A stretch of 64,000 nucleotides of DNA from Verrucomicrobiota bacterium (GCA_021772635.1 JAJFLP010000122.1:1-64000), one strand, 5' to 3'. Numbered from the stretch's first letter, positions 11,301 through 19,139 are shown. Program-made: numbers and translations. Notes: generated from the letters alone by a model not told the origin.

Positions 11301-11517
11301 CTCGGAGGCCGGGGGTAAACTCGACAAGCTGTTAGATCGCTGTCCTCCGGGGATGCTCAAAGAGGAAGTAGAAGCTCATATCCGCGAGCTCCGGGAATCG
11401 TGTTTACGTCCCGGGGACGAGGGTGATACCTTGAAAGACGAGTTCGACAAGATTTATTCACTTGTTAAGAATAAACAATTCGTGACCGAAACAAAGGTTT
11501 TGGACACGCACTGGTAG
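5335..11517 (+). CDS. Giant TPR-repeat membrane protein
   Basis: A 2060-residue protein of unknown function. The N-terminus carries a hydrophobic export signal (about residues 33-54, LLISLAIFQLSPLSFA) after a polar lead. Residues 55-900 form a helical, charge-rich, probably periplasmic region. Three membrane segments follow at about 907-927, 942-963 and 971-997. From about residue 1090 a long series of TPR units is evident, for example YNLGAIADHLGQKEEALNYL, FKLGRCFFETGNYVAAYKCF and YLAISFSENSEDQKALKII. The TPR half would face the cytoplasm or periplasm depending on topology. TPR arrays generally scaffold protein complexes. The gene stands alone; its real start could be a downstream codon before the signal. 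Confidence 0.85.
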   Translation: MITHPDNLDFPARKSKVISDIPVANFWVIVRNVLRTRALLISLAIFQLSPLSFATTITVQPFQLNDGSKIWGVVVRQDSRTFTVALPDEIITIKRRDIAIPGSMSTEAYNVNQLLTMIETTIENEELERVTRMLDPLAESIHEFEEMAKPFIDSNIETPQKKEDCLRRAIAFYHLKRKGFPASIRALKLSKNTIDLERKFEITRGAVRPSLLGEIISAKSEFSKLDALTDKAERSKVEALETLSRLYKETFNGLRRKAMERFSASRRSSKLLKLLTTLAEGADTPADYQSDFSELIKAALIVVAESRDRLNLIAAESLTQTEGTILMQKMLSQRVSELRSVNKFLVSAKRLAFGSEKDSLIASLAQQLKLNEDALESAASKKSVISQTRSDLRQAMLMLQKGQADAAYAQFQKLNADVVDSQLPPGEIRTAIENGLTESYANVLLNRMRNPESFGTGELEQLVTDSEAFVNETSDQLADFDISTIAFRKLIGDTANYRMYKVRYDNVINNLSASPLSNWSRIMAMSNWLETVDSDIHPDALKRWDQFCDEHEMSICKDAVAAFLKDRTALNSDDWKMYKSFVQIYLDTNELDTAVGLIQTGIGLLSATGGSEALLKELLILLSDAAGSYVTSHNLERALELYQSIEGQFPEFSEEYSVGDKVSAQLLALGKSALADGLTRRALELFVTLADRYPAFAERERLYDKIIDLQTARLTVNGRKDTRVVAKILDDICAKYSGYVNNISIIRDTGLKVVDRFDQVWSGGNYDQAVSEYLEFESEFPAFSKETGLIRQIIRRIGSKVYRILQETRKLGKPMPNSLILALQELTQKYPVISHENKVDLLFVDVKLQRANEFIRTGQVVRAFEIFGEILDSNPDIAQDKNLHLLMEKLKWKYNIERIFTPIGITGALDWLAFAITLLLWPLLLYRATVQGREKGHLYYRWVHFTTTFVIFLTLVTCFLFGKYPYYKAFALGFILPQGVFLCFGFATYLCFPLIYCERFLVFERAVVGFINRSWLRRILLFRKYIGIVQRDIDRRENDLPLLHDRTLYKIEKASHLASLKPEKGQEQFNKIVNRLKQELVKTTSWKKNYAVCLYNLGAIADHLGQKEEALNYLTEHLEFEPKHIETRRILGELLYEKREFDKAIRHIKVCLAAYGRDEILWFKLGRCFFETGNYVAAYKCFASTKSTDRDTYFYAARSYSKAGELEKAVTWYQKLLKQHPHDSEAIYYLAISFSENSEDQKALKIINLLKQDDPYFARGRVMIGNILFRSRKLKEANELFASAAKLDPSCVQALIGLAQLAIVANKPEKSLGVLKQALQLDSKHPHANYLTANLLERSEPEKSISHYKVAATAKELKLLAERRLGIIYFFENSYAEAIEHLSIAVAEGEKSPWHLYLYAYAHASVDQIGKCEKAILKILGASQSDELWAQNAVKAMYSIGMKLFEKQAFNTAYQCFEYVKEHLSISETSPKIDALLEEARFRMSVQLLRDGKYQEALTTLKEIQEATNDTGRERLCRYYSALCELFLNDYAAATVVLDSLITDDKDDPRYLYHKIVAELGAGNDPTAAKLLMRLRDFENIPTHLRVGIQSIRAYLTAKQGKLRSAELSLAAIPELKEQFPGRARLCQNVLLSRILYLCHAKDSKRIHALIPELSDEHKGEATFMHAIAALESGQVDLARNILKPYADVSDKSKSLATVLSTEVALKAVADRDYGKARAIFEEIPDPPENIKDVCLLLSMTESLDQIDDFDQITDTIITITESLASVSDKQLFHTVVHNLGILHLKRAILAEELLGFSRINELWSTCIQHWQEHIFESEDYWNIEQEKIAIGGNRIKLFSPRELEAINKQFVDATFADTFIAYIMVFLEALDQEGIDRHLGLLNRVSEITDDRMVYYSNLRRRYTRYLKKIGKQDERFVTWEFNIATMTVQSAIGEALDMEEAEQYKLKLVSFIRCKEMYESPNEYRDAQKVHNTHLLDALHLGIGGKFSEAGGKLDKLLDRCPPGMLKEEVEAHIRELRESCLRPGDEGDTLKDEFDKIYSLVKNKQFVTETKVLDTHW

Positions 11518-11569
11518 TCCTGGATTTCAGTGTGTGTTAATCGTTACACGTATTTTCGTGACTAGAATG

Positions 11570-11732
11570 TATACCGAACGTCTTCATTCCGCATGCGGGA
11601 CGAAAAATCGTTCGGAGTGTCTTACTCAATCGTTTTGAAGTCGGCTCTCCGTATTCTCGGAGTCCGCTTGTGCGGAAAGCATGGGCGTAGTCTCGGTCAT
11701 CCGGACCAAAAATTGGACTGCTTGCAGTCTAA
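11570..11732 (-). repeat. Modular palindromic repeat (MPR) copy, type with GCATGCGGGA hairpin
   Basis: Begins TATACCGAACG and ends with the stem GACTGCTTGCAGTC. It carries the CCGCATGCGG hairpin and the CTCCG-ATTCTCGGAG module. It sits between the TPR gene and the J-like gene, inverted relative to the copy at 12294. Confidence 0.8.
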
Positions 11733-11761
11733 TATAAAAAGCACGAAATGAGGTTCAAGAT

Positions 11762-12232
11762 ATGGCGGTTCTCCCAGACAGATATCATCCGTTTCGAAAG
11801 AAAAATATCTACGAGAAGTTAGATATCGGACCGTATGCCGGCGACGAGGAAATTAAGGATGCCTTAAGAAATCTCTCGTTAGAAACTCTTCCCGCTGAAG
11901 AGCGGAAGAAGCAGACGGAATTATTAAAGAAAGAGTTAAAAGCACTCAAGCAGAATCATGCAAGGGTACAATTGAATACGTTGTACTTGGAGAAAGTGGA
12001 TATAAGAGTTGTCGGCGAGAGATTAAAGCATTTGCCAAATCTTGAGACCGAAAAAATCGAACTTCCGAAACCGAGTCTGTCGCAAGTTTTTATTGAGGGT
12101 AACGATATCGAGACTTCAGAGCAGGATTTCCAGTCGCAAGAGGCAGATCCGACTATGGAGTTCAATTTCGATGATGTTAAAGAAGTTCTGACTAGAGAGA
12201 TCGCCGAGAACGAGATATTCTTTGATACCTAA
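11762..12232 (+). CDS. Small hypothetical protein with J-domain-like N-terminus
   Basis: A 156-residue soluble protein. Residues 14-55 (NIYEKLDIGPYAGDEEIKDA, then coiled KKQTELLKKELKALKQ) resemble the helical start of DnaJ-type domains, but no HPD tripeptide is visible, so Hsp70 stimulation is not supported. The C-terminal half is acidic (SQEADPTMEFNFDDVKE). The ATG has AGGTTCAAGAT upstream, a weak ribosome site. The gene is bracketed by two inverted MPR copies, 30 bp upstream and 62 bp downstream. I do not recognise an orthologue family. Confidence 0.65.
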   Translation: MAVLPDRYHPFRKKNIYEKLDIGPYAGDEEIKDALRNLSLETLPAEERKKQTELLKKELKALKQNHARVQLNTLYLEKVDIRVVGERLKHLPNLETEKIELPKPSLSQVFIEGNDIETSEQDFQSQEADPTMEFNFDDVKEVLTREIAENEIFFDT

Positions 12233-12293
12233 TTTCTGTTGTACGCCCCAGTCGCAAACAACCCGAGCCCCTGAACAAGACCTTGTCCTTCTA

Positions 12294-12482
12294 ACTGCAA
12301 ACAGTACAATTTTTGGTCCGGATGACCGAGGCTCCGCCCATGCGGTCCGCACAAGCGGACTCCGAGAATACGGAGAGACGAATTCAAAATGATTGCGCAA
12401 GAGATATCGAACGATATTTTTTAACCGGCGTTCTGCTGGCCAGCAGAACGCCTAGCCGAAAACTTGAAGGCGTTCGGTATAT
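12294..12482 (+). repeat. MPR copy upstream of gpmI
   Basis: Reads left stem, GGTCCGGATGACC, the GCGGTCCGC module, CTCCGAGAATACGGAG, the conserved core TTCAAAATGATTG, the CTGCTGGCCAGCAG hairpin, then GGCGTTCGGTATA. The right end lies 40 bp before the gpmI start. Confidence 0.8.
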
Positions 12483-12521
12483 ACTCGTACCACAGCTTAA
12501 CTCCCAAGGATCACCGTTTTT

Positions 12522-14171
12522 ATGGTTAGTCTTAATAAGTTAGAAAATTTCAAAAAACCGTCTGGCCCAATAGTGTTATGCATAATGGATGGCATCGCTC
12601 TGGGCCCGGATTATAGCGGTAACGCGGTCAATAAAGCGTATACGCCTTTCCTCGATTGGCTCAAGGACAACTGCCTGGGAACCGAGCTCAAAGCCCACGG
12701 AACAGCCGTCGGGATGCCGTCGGATGGCGACATGGGAAACAGTGAGGTCGGGCACAACGCGATCGGAAACGGCCGCGTCGTCTCGCAGGGGGCGACGTTG
12801 GTCAAGAACGCGATCGCTACCGAGCAAGTATTCGATGGCGAAGGGACTTGGTCGGAATTGGTAGCCAACACCATTAAATTCGATTCTACTTTGCATTTCA
12901 TCGGACTTTTATCGGACGGCAATGTGCATAGTCATATTGATCATCTTAAAGCGATGATCGTGCGCGCTTGCAAAGAAGGTGTCAGAAAAATTCGAATCCA
13001 TACGCTCTTGGATGGCCGGGATGTCGGAGAAACTTCCGCATTGGAGTACATCGACCCGTTTGAGGAATTTCTCGACGAGTTTCGGGCTGACGGCGCTGAC
13101 TATAGAATTGCGTCCGGCGGTGGCAGGATGAAAATCACAATGGATCGGTACGGCGCAGACTGGTCGATGGTTAAGGACGGTTGGGATGTTCATGTTCGTG
13201 GGATTGGGCGTCAGTTTACATCCGCGCACGACGCGATCACCTGTTTACGTCAGGAAACTGAAGCGATCGACCAGGACTTACCTTCTTTCGTAATCGCAAA
13301 TGACGGGAAACCGGTCGGTGAGATAAAGGATAACGACTCAGTTGTGCTTTTCAACTTTCGCGGTGATCGCGCAATGGAGTTATGTAATGCCTTCGAATTG
13401 GATGAGTTCGATAAATTCGAACGTCCGGGGCGTCCGAATGTCTTGTTCGCAGGGATGATGGCGTACGACGCGGAACTCGGGATTCCGGCGAATTTTTTGG
13501 TTTCTCCTCCCGAGCTAAGCAATACAATGGGTGAATATCTTGCAAGAACCGGGCTTCGGCAACTCGCGATAAGTGAAACTCAGAAGTTCGGGCACGTTAC
13601 ATATTTCTTTAACGGTAACAGGAGTGGTAAGTTCGACGAGAATCTTGAGGAATATGTCGAAATTCCGTCGGATAACATCCCGTTCGAACAACGCCCGTGG
13701 ATGAAGGCAGCCGAGATCACCGATCGGGTTATCGAAGCAATCCAATTTGGTGATGTCGATTTTATCCGTCTAAATTATCCGAACGGCGATATGGTGGGGC
13801 ATACTGGGAATCTGCAGGCTGCGATCATTGCTGTCGAAACCGTTGATCTAAGTGTCGGGCGCCTAATTTCTGCGGTTAAGAAGTTCGGCGGGATTCTGGT
13901 GGTTACGGCTGACCACGGTAACGCCGATGAAATGTACGAGTTCGACTCCGAGGGTAATACAAAGATGGAAAACGGACGGCCGAAGTCGAAAACAAATCAC
14001 ACGCTGAATCCCGTGCCATGTTATATTTTTGATCCGAAATCGAAATGTGAATATTCGATGACTGAAGAGAAGAACTTGGGGATCAGCTGCCTGGCTGCAA
14101 CATGCATCAATTTACTGGGATACGTCCCCCCCGACGACTACGATCGGTCGTTGATCGAATTTAGAGGGTAA
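12522..14171 (+). CDS. gpmI: 2,3-bisphosphoglycerate-independent phosphoglycerate mutase
   Basis: This glycolytic enzyme interconverts 3- and 2-phosphoglycerate using two Mn ions and a phosphoserine intermediate. The nucleophile Ser74 lies in GDMGNSEVGHNA, with the metal motif MDG at 22-24. The second metal site is visible as VTADHGNADEM near residue 465. At 549 residues it is somewhat longer than the usual 510. The upstream ATG at 12522 is the likely start; the leader comes directly after an MPR copy. Enolase, the next glycolytic step, is encoded elsewhere in the window (50367). Confidence 0.95.
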   Translation: MVSLNKLENFKKPSGPIVLCIMDGIALGPDYSGNAVNKAYTPFLDWLKDNCLGTELKAHGTAVGMPSDGDMGNSEVGHNAIGNGRVVSQGATLVKNAIATEQVFDGEGTWSELVANTIKFDSTLHFIGLLSDGNVHSHIDHLKAMIVRACKEGVRKIRIHTLLDGRDVGETSALEYIDPFEEFLDEFRADGADYRIASGGGRMKITMDRYGADWSMVKDGWDVHVRGIGRQFTSAHDAITCLRQETEAIDQDLPSFVIANDGKPVGEIKDNDSVVLFNFRGDRAMELCNAFELDEFDKFERPGRPNVLFAGMMAYDAELGIPANFLVSPPELSNTMGEYLARTGLRQLAISETQKFGHVTYFFNGNRSGKFDENLEEYVEIPSDNIPFEQRPWMKAAEITDRVIEAIQFGDVDFIRLNYPNGDMVGHTGNLQAAIIAVETVDLSVGRLISAVKKFGGILVVTADHGNADEMYEFDSEGNTKMENGRPKSKTNHTLNPVPCYIFDPKSKCEYSMTEEKNLGISCLAATCINLLGYVPPDDYDRSLIEFRG

Positions 14172-14177
14172 GGGGGA

Positions 14178-15665
14178 CTAGCGATTTAGAATGTTGTATC
14201 CGAAAAGCAATAAAACGATCACCAGTAGACCGAACCAGAGGCCGAGAACCGTGTAAGCCGCGGTCGTCATTTTGGTCGTAGTGGTATCGCCTGTTTTCCG
14301 TCGGTCACTCGAAGTATCCGGAACAACCTCTGCTCCCGCTTCAGTCATACGGACGACCTGTTTCGGAGGAGGCGGTTCGCTTTTTTCGCCAGGTATCGCT
14401 CTCGCACCTTTTCCGGAGTCGCTGCTGGTAGCATTCGCGGCTGTTTGAAGAGCCTTTTCGTCTGCGCTATCCTTGCGTTTGAATTTGACCCCCATTTCTG
14501 CAAGGTCCGACTTATCAAACGCCTTAACCTGCTTGAGTTCTGTAGAACGTCGACCGCGCGCGTCGACGTTTGGCCGTGACCGTTCCGGTGAAGCTGTTGG
14601 CGTTGGTGCCGCGGCCGGAGCTGGAGGCGCTGCGCCAAGTTTCTTCAGTGCTTTTCTCCCTGGCGGCGGCTCTTCTTGAGCAACGGGCGCCCCTTCAGGC
14701 TCCTCGGGTGCCGCGCAAATAACATTTAATCCGGGTTTCGATTGTTCCCTCGGTTCAGGCTCAATAATCTCGTATTCCATCGCGTTTCGGTATTCTTCAA
14801 GCATGTCAGGCGGGAGGAACACTATTCGGAAGCCGCCGTAATTGACCCGTTTTTCCGGAGGATAACAGAACGTCGTTGACAAGCAATTCGCGAACCCTGA
14901 ATCATTACACCAAGATCCGCCGCGAAGTATATGCGGGTTACGGGGATCGTCTACTTCATCGATACAAAATTCCCATACATTTCCAACCATTTCGACGCAT
15001 CCAAACGGGCTTATATTGTTCGGAAAACTCCCTAACGGGACGGTAGCATCATAATGTTTTTCACCGTCATAACACGCGAGGGTACCATCCAATTCATCGT
15101 ATCCCCATGGGAATGGACGGCCATCCGGTCCGCGAGACGCCAGTTCCCACTCTTCTTCGGTCGGTAAACTGTAATATTCCCCAGTGTGTTTCCTGAGCCA
15201 CCTGCAATACTCTTTGGCGTCCAACCAACTGATATAACTTACTGGACAGTCTTCTTGCGGGGAGGCTACCCGCATTTGTTCAAGATCTTCCTCCGGATAA
15301 TCCCAATCCGACTTTTCCAGGAACTCCATAAATTCCTTCACCGTAACGGGATGCTTTGCTATATAGATTCCAGCCGGTAATTCGGAGTACTCGTTTTCCT
15401 CTCCGAACATAAACGAACCAGCCGGTATGTAACAGTACGTGCTACCCATCGAATCCGTCGTCTCTCGGGGGCGCTCACCCTTGTAGACCGGCGTCACGGT
15501 TGCCTGCTGCTCTTTTGCTTCTTGCAAAAGATGCCATCTGGAACGCTTGTAGTCCGTTTCGGATATTTCGTTGGTAGCGAAATCGTTTTCCAGCTTTTCG
15601 AGTTTCTCTTGAAAGTTTACACTCATGTCAAGCGTTCCGGGTTGAGTCTTGGACTGCGCGACCAT
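14178..15665 (-). CDS. Membrane-anchored formylglycine-generating-enzyme-like (SUMF1) protein
   Basis: A 495-residue protein. A short helical N-terminus (about 15-55, FQEKLEKLENDFATNEISET) precedes an FGE/SUMF1-type fold at about 65-290, marked by YIPAGSFMFGEE, PVSYISWLDAKEYCRWL, LPTEEEWELASRG and ILRGGSWCND-GGFRIV. A Pro/Ala-rich, probably flexible linker follows, then one membrane helix near 467-490 (VLGLWFGLLVIVLLLFGYN). The paired catalytic cysteines of true sulfatase-activating FGEs are not clearly matched, so it may be one of the many non-sulfatase FGE-like proteins. A second in-frame ATG at residue 14 is an alternative start. It ends 6 bp from gpmI, convergent with it. Confidence 0.8.
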   Translation of the reverse strand: MVAQSKTQPGTLDMSVNFQEKLEKLENDFATNEISETDYKRSRWHLLQEAKEQQATVTPVYKGERPRETTDSMGSTYCYIPAGSFMFGEENEYSELPAGIYIAKHPVTVKEFMEFLEKSDWDYPEEDLEQMRVASPQEDCPVSYISWLDAKEYCRWLRKHTGEYYSLPTEEEWELASRGPDGRPFPWGYDELDGTLACYDGEKHYDATVPLGSFPNNISPFGCVEMVGNVWEFCIDEVDDPRNPHILRGGSWCNDSGFANCLSTTFCYPPEKRVNYGGFRIVFLPPDMLEEYRNAMEYEIIEPEPREQSKPGLNVICAAPEEPEGAPVAQEEPPPGRKALKKLGAAPPAPAAAPTPTASPERSRPNVDARGRRSTELKQVKAFDKSDLAEMGVKFKRKDSADEKALQTAANATSSDSGKGARAIPGEKSEPPPPKQVVRMTEAGAEVVPDTSSDRRKTGDTTTTKMTTAAYTVLGLWFGLLVIVLLLFGYNILNR

Positions 15666-15696
15666 ATTAGCAGTCCCCTTGGGTGCGATATTAAAT

Positions 15697-15788
15697 TATA
15701 CCGAACGTCGTCGGGTTTTCGAAATATCGCTCGAAATCCCTTGGCTGATACATTCAAGGCCAGCCCAAAATTGTAGTGCTTGCAGTAT
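15697..15788 (-). repeat. MPR copy, short form, upstream of the FGE-like gene
   Basis: Starts TATACCGAACG 31 bp before the FGE-like start codon and ends AAAATTGTAGTGCTTGCAG. It lacks the internal hairpins. A second, more degenerate copy ending GGACTGCTTGCAGTC lies at about 15843-15957. Confidence 0.7.
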
Positions 15789-16069
15789 ATTCCTTAAACT
15801 TCGAAAAATCGACTGCTTATGGCCTAACTTAATCAGCAAATGCCTCTTTGCAATTTTGGGCTGCGAGCAGCCTGATTTTCGAGTGACGCAATTGCAACGA
15901 CATCTATTGCGTGATCATTTTAGGTCGTCTAAGAAATTGGACTGCTTGCAGTCTAACGAGATTTTGGGATATTAAAATTTCACCGTTAGTTGATAAATCC
16001 CGATTCAGAATGAGATCGCGGGCGGTATAAATCGTTTAGATTAGGTGACGGGTCGCTTAGTTATAATGC

Positions 16070-16223
16070 CAATGTCACTAAGTTAACGATTTGTATGTGT
16101 CCGGGGCCGTTGGAGTTCACGCTTCAGCGTGGTATTTCTTTTTAGGAATTCAAGAACCACGCTGAAGCGTGAACTCCAACATGCGCCCTGAACTCGCCTC
16201 ATTTCCTTAACTTAGTCACATCG
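16070..16223. mobile_element. 154-bp inverted-repeat element, older copy (sister of 30390)
   Basis: Starts CAATGTCACTAAGTTAA and ends with a degraded inverse of it (TTAACTTAGTCACATCG). Inside is a nested hairpin GGAGTTCACGCTTCAGCGTG and its inverse. Flanks GTTATAATGC and GTCTTAATAC agree at 7 of 10 positions, consistent with a decayed 10-bp target duplication. It encodes no protein. Confidence 0.75.
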
Positions 16224-16262
16224 GTCTTAATACAATCGAAAATCAGCAATCGAAAATCAAAA

Positions 16263-17855
16263 ATGAAAAAAAAGACAGTCATAAATATTGTTGTAATCGG
16301 GATTGCCTTGGGAGTTTTATATTTCTGCCACCTTCGGATTGATCGTTTTCAAGCGTCAACGAATCTGAACCGAATGATAAATAATCCGGATATCCCTGCG
16401 TCTTTATCCATCGTTACGTTCGCACTCGGACCGTTACGTGGCGTCGTCGTGGATGCACTTTGGTGGCGAGCTATACAGCAGCAAGATAAAGGCGAGTTCT
16501 TCGATGCGCTGCAGCTAGCCGATTGGATCACGAAGTTACAGCCGACGTATGCCTCTGTCTGGGCCTTTCACGGCTGGAATATGGCGTATAATATCGCCCA
16601 CAATTTCGCTGCTCAGGAAGAACGGTGGAACTGGATCCTGCGGGCGATTACGCTACTCCGCGACGAAGGGTTGAGCTACAATCCGGACAATACAATAATT
16701 CGACATGAGCTTGCAAGAATTTTCTACGACAGGATTGGCGGAAAAACGGACCCCGGGGCTGAGTACTTTAAGAATCAGTGGGCGTTCTTGATGATGACGT
16801 ACTTTGACGACGGGGACCGTCAGGAGCTGGCAAAACTTGCAAAGGGCGCTCGTAGTATCGACGAGCTGAAGTCCCGACCCGGTGTCGATAAATACGCCGC
16901 AGCGCTTGCCAGTAGAGGCGTTGATATTTTTGATTTCGAGAAGAACCCGCCGCAGCCGGGTTGGTACGATGTAGACCTTCCAACCGAGGTTATGGACAGC
17001 GCTGCTTTAGAGATCTATTACGCGTATAAACGCCGTAAAATAGAAGATGAACTGAAGCTTGACGTGGACCGTCTCATATTCATCGACGAAGAATATGGCC
17101 CTTTAGATTGGCGGCTTCATCAGGCGCACGCGATCTATTGGGCAGCCGAAGACCATTTCGAAGAATTCATGACAACAGGTGTCAATTACGCCCAGATCGT
17201 ACGGCAAAGCATGATGGAGTCGTTTTATGAGGGTAAGCTGTTTTATAACCGCGAGAAAAATATCATAACGCGTACCAATAATCTTGAGATAATTGAGAAA
17301 GTACATGAATTCGTCGAGTATCTCCTGCACCATCAATTCTCAAAGCATGTCGATTTGATGCACAAGACATTTCTGGAGAGCGCCGTTACAATACTCTACA
17401 GTTACAATAACGACCGCTTAGCGAGAGAGCTCTATGGACATTACAGCGAGGATTACCTCAAGAACTCTCCGATCCCGTATGAGACGTTTATCATACAAAA
17501 TCTTACGAAGACACTATCGTCTGGAGCTAGCAGAAATACGGGCTCTCTGATTGAAACTGCATTGTATCAGAGTTTCCATTGGATTGACATCGGAGATGCG
17601 GATCGGTCCAACGGGTTCTTCAATTTAGCGACGCTTATGTGGCAGCGTCATCAATTGAAATTTCAGGATGATCCCGCGAAAATGCTTCCGAAGTTTTCCC
17701 AGATCCTCGCGTCGGCACGATCGAAGTTCGCGGATGAAAGAGGAATGAACGAGGTCGAGCTCAGCAGTCGCGCAACGAAGGCGAGATCAACGATTCCTCG
17801 CCAAACAACCATGAAGTCTAAGCCCGAGGAGCAACATCATCATGACCATCATTGA
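16263..17855 (+). CDS. Exported/anchored protein of unknown function, His-rich tail
   Basis: A 530-residue protein with an N-terminal membrane anchor or uncleaved signal (residues 5-23, VINIVVIGIALGVLYFCHL). The remainder is helical and rich in Trp and Tyr (ALWWRAIQQQDKGEF, ADWITKLQPTYASVWAFHGWN), suggesting a TPR-like solenoid outside the cytoplasm. The C-terminus EEQHHHDHH is natively histidine-rich and may bind metal. Conserved-looking motifs such as HELARIFYDRIGG are present but I do not recognise the family. It is convergent with the small SnoaL-like gene, 68 bp away. Confidence 0.75.
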   Translation: MKKKTVINIVVIGIALGVLYFCHLRIDRFQASTNLNRMINNPDIPASLSIVTFALGPLRGVVVDALWWRAIQQQDKGEFFDALQLADWITKLQPTYASVWAFHGWNMAYNIAHNFAAQEERWNWILRAITLLRDEGLSYNPDNTIIRHELARIFYDRIGGKTDPGAEYFKNQWAFLMMTYFDDGDRQELAKLAKGARSIDELKSRPGVDKYAAALASRGVDIFDFEKNPPQPGWYDVDLPTEVMDSAALEIYYAYKRRKIEDELKLDVDRLIFIDEEYGPLDWRLHQAHAIYWAAEDHFEEFMTTGVNYAQIVRQSMMESFYEGKLFYNREKNIITRTNNLEIIEKVHEFVEYLLHHQFSKHVDLMHKTFLESAVTILYSYNNDRLARELYGHYSEDYLKNSPIPYETFIIQNLTKTLSSGASRNTGSLIETALYQSFHWIDIGDADRSNGFFNLATLMWQRHQLKFQDDPAKMLPKFSQILASARSKFADERGMNEVELSSRATKARSTIPRQTTMKSKPEEQHHHDHH

Positions 17856-17923
17856 CTGCGCGGTATATCCCAAACTCCGATCAGTATATAAATCGGATCA
17901 AGACTAAGCGTCCAACGGCGGCA

Positions 17924-18259
17924 TCAGGCGAAAGGACGTGGATCGAAGATAAGAATCATTTTACTGATACGCTCGCCGCGAATATGAAAGGTTTGAGCCA
18001 TCAAGGTTCGAACACCTGGCTTCGAAAACTCGTATATTAGGCAGGCGGAAGACTCACTTTCGTATGACTGAAGTACCGTGTATTCGAAATCTATCGGGGG
18101 ATTAGATTTCAAGGATTCGATATATCCGGCAGCAGAGTCAAAATTGTATATCGTCCCTTTGAACGTGAAATCAACTGCGAGCAGATCGGATAATCTATCG
18201 AGATCGTTTCCCGAATAGAATATTTTCATATACTCAAACGCTAGTTGCAGTGGACGCAT
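17924..18259 (-). CDS. SnoaL/NTF2-like small protein
   Basis: A 111-residue cytoplasmic protein resembling the NTF2/SnoaL cone fold: an N-terminal helix (AFEYMKIFYSGNDLDRLSDLL) then alternating strands (VDFTFKG, IDFEYTVLQSYE, TLMAQTFHIRGERISKMILIFD). Family members are polyketide cyclases, limonene-epoxide-hydrolase-like enzymes or ligand carriers; no catalytic residues can be assigned here. Upstream (18286-18301) lies a solo TCCCGCATGCGGGA hairpin related to the MPR modules. Confidence 0.7.
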   Translation of the reverse strand: MRPLQLAFEYMKIFYSGNDLDRLSDLLAVDFTFKGTIYNFDSAAGYIESLKSNPPIDFEYTVLQSYESESSACLIYEFSKPGVRTLMAQTFHIRGERISKMILIFDPRPFA

Positions 18260-18348
18260 GGTTTGTGGTTATGCTAATCTTCGCGGTCCCGCATGCGGGA
18301 CGAACGCGGGTTAAAAGTGGCTGGTACTAAGACTTTGGTATAGCGTAC

Positions 18349-18828
18349 CTATTCTTGCGCTTCCTGCCGTTTTTCCGATCGCTTAATTATTCGCAACTGC
18401 CGTTGTACTATCGGATGATCGTCTGTATAGCTCATGCGCAATTGTTTAAGCTCCGCTTTATCGTTTTCCAGCGGCGTAAGTTTGATATCAGCTACCGGTT
18501 CATTCTCCAGACGCTTCACTTCTAGAATTTGACTCTTTACCTTCGGATGTTCGTCGGTATAACTAATCCGCAACTTATTTAGCTTAATTTTCGCCTTCTG
18601 CAACGCGGTCGGCTCGGTCGCTGCCTCCAGCTCTTTCTCCAGGTATTCAACGAACTGTAGCTGCCGTTGGACCTCTGGGTGCGTGTCCGTATTCGCAATT
18701 TGTAGTTTATCGAGTTTTATCTTTTCTTTCGTCAGTTCTTTCGCGAGATCGTTGCTGTTTCCTACTGGTATACTGATTGCATAGAACAAGAATACAGAGA
18801 AGATTTGTACAGATTTTTTTATCCCCAT
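18349..18828 (-). CDS. Small secreted protein with three YTDxHPxV repeats
   Basis: Start chosen at 18828 (MGIKKSVQIFSVFLFYAISIP) because it opens a signal peptide; an upstream extension would run through an MPR copy. The mature part is three similar units of about 40 residues, each with L-x-x-L, a (Y/N)TD(T/E/D)HP(E/K/I)V core and a charged helix. The same TD-HP-V motif occurs in the coiled-coil region of Wzz/GumC chain-length regulators and tyrosine kinases, but here it stands alone without transmembrane or kinase domains. Probably periplasmic; function unknown. Confidence 0.7.
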   Translation of the reverse strand: MGIKKSVQIFSVFLFYAISIPVGNSNDLAKELTKEKIKLDKLQIANTDTHPEVQRQLQFVEYLEKELEAATEPTALQKAKIKLNKLRISYTDEHPKVKSQILEVKRLENEPVADIKLTPLENDKAELKQLRMSYTDDHPIVQRQLRIIKRSEKRQEAQE

Positions 18829-18912
18829 CGCCTTCGAGTTTGGGGAATACCGTTCGCAATCTCTTGCACGTCTAATTCTGGGCCACCTAAAATAGAACTG
18901 CTTGGAGTCTAG
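18829..18912 (-). repeat. MPR copy abutting the YTDxHP-repeat gene
   Basis: A divergent short copy (GCCTTCGAGTTTGGGGAATA to GAACTGCTTGGAGTC). Its right end touches the start codon at 18828. Confidence 0.55.
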
Positions 18913-18945
18913 CATAATATTTCGCCTTCTATTGTCGTTTGATTT

Positions 18946-19042
18946 ATATATACCGAATATCTTCAGGTTTTCGGGGTATCGTTCGATATCTCCTGGCTGT
19001 CTAATTCAAAGTCATTCCAAAGTTGTACTGCTTGCAGTATAT
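18946..19042 (-). repeat. MPR copy, short form
   Basis: From TATACCGAATATCTTCAGG to GTACTGCTTGCAGTATA. It shares its last bases with the next copy, so the two are tandem. Confidence 0.75.
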
Positions 19043-19139
19043 ACCGAACGCCTTCGTCTGCATGCGGAACGAAAAATCGTTCGGAGTCTCTTACGCAATC
19101 ATTTTGAAGTCGTCTGAAAATTGTACTGCTTGCGGTATA
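19040..19139 (-). repeat. MPR copy, GCATGCGG type
   Basis: From TATACCGAACGCCTTCG to TACTGCTTGCGGTA, with the conserved core TTACGCAATCATTTTGAAG. A degenerate third unit follows to about 19240, overlapping the 3' end of the HAD gene. Confidence 0.75.

Noticed and set aside
17829-17855. C-terminal HHHDHH looking like an affinity tag
   Set aside because: The flanking sequence is natural coding sequence with mixed CAT/CAC codons and GAC; it is a native histidine-rich tail.
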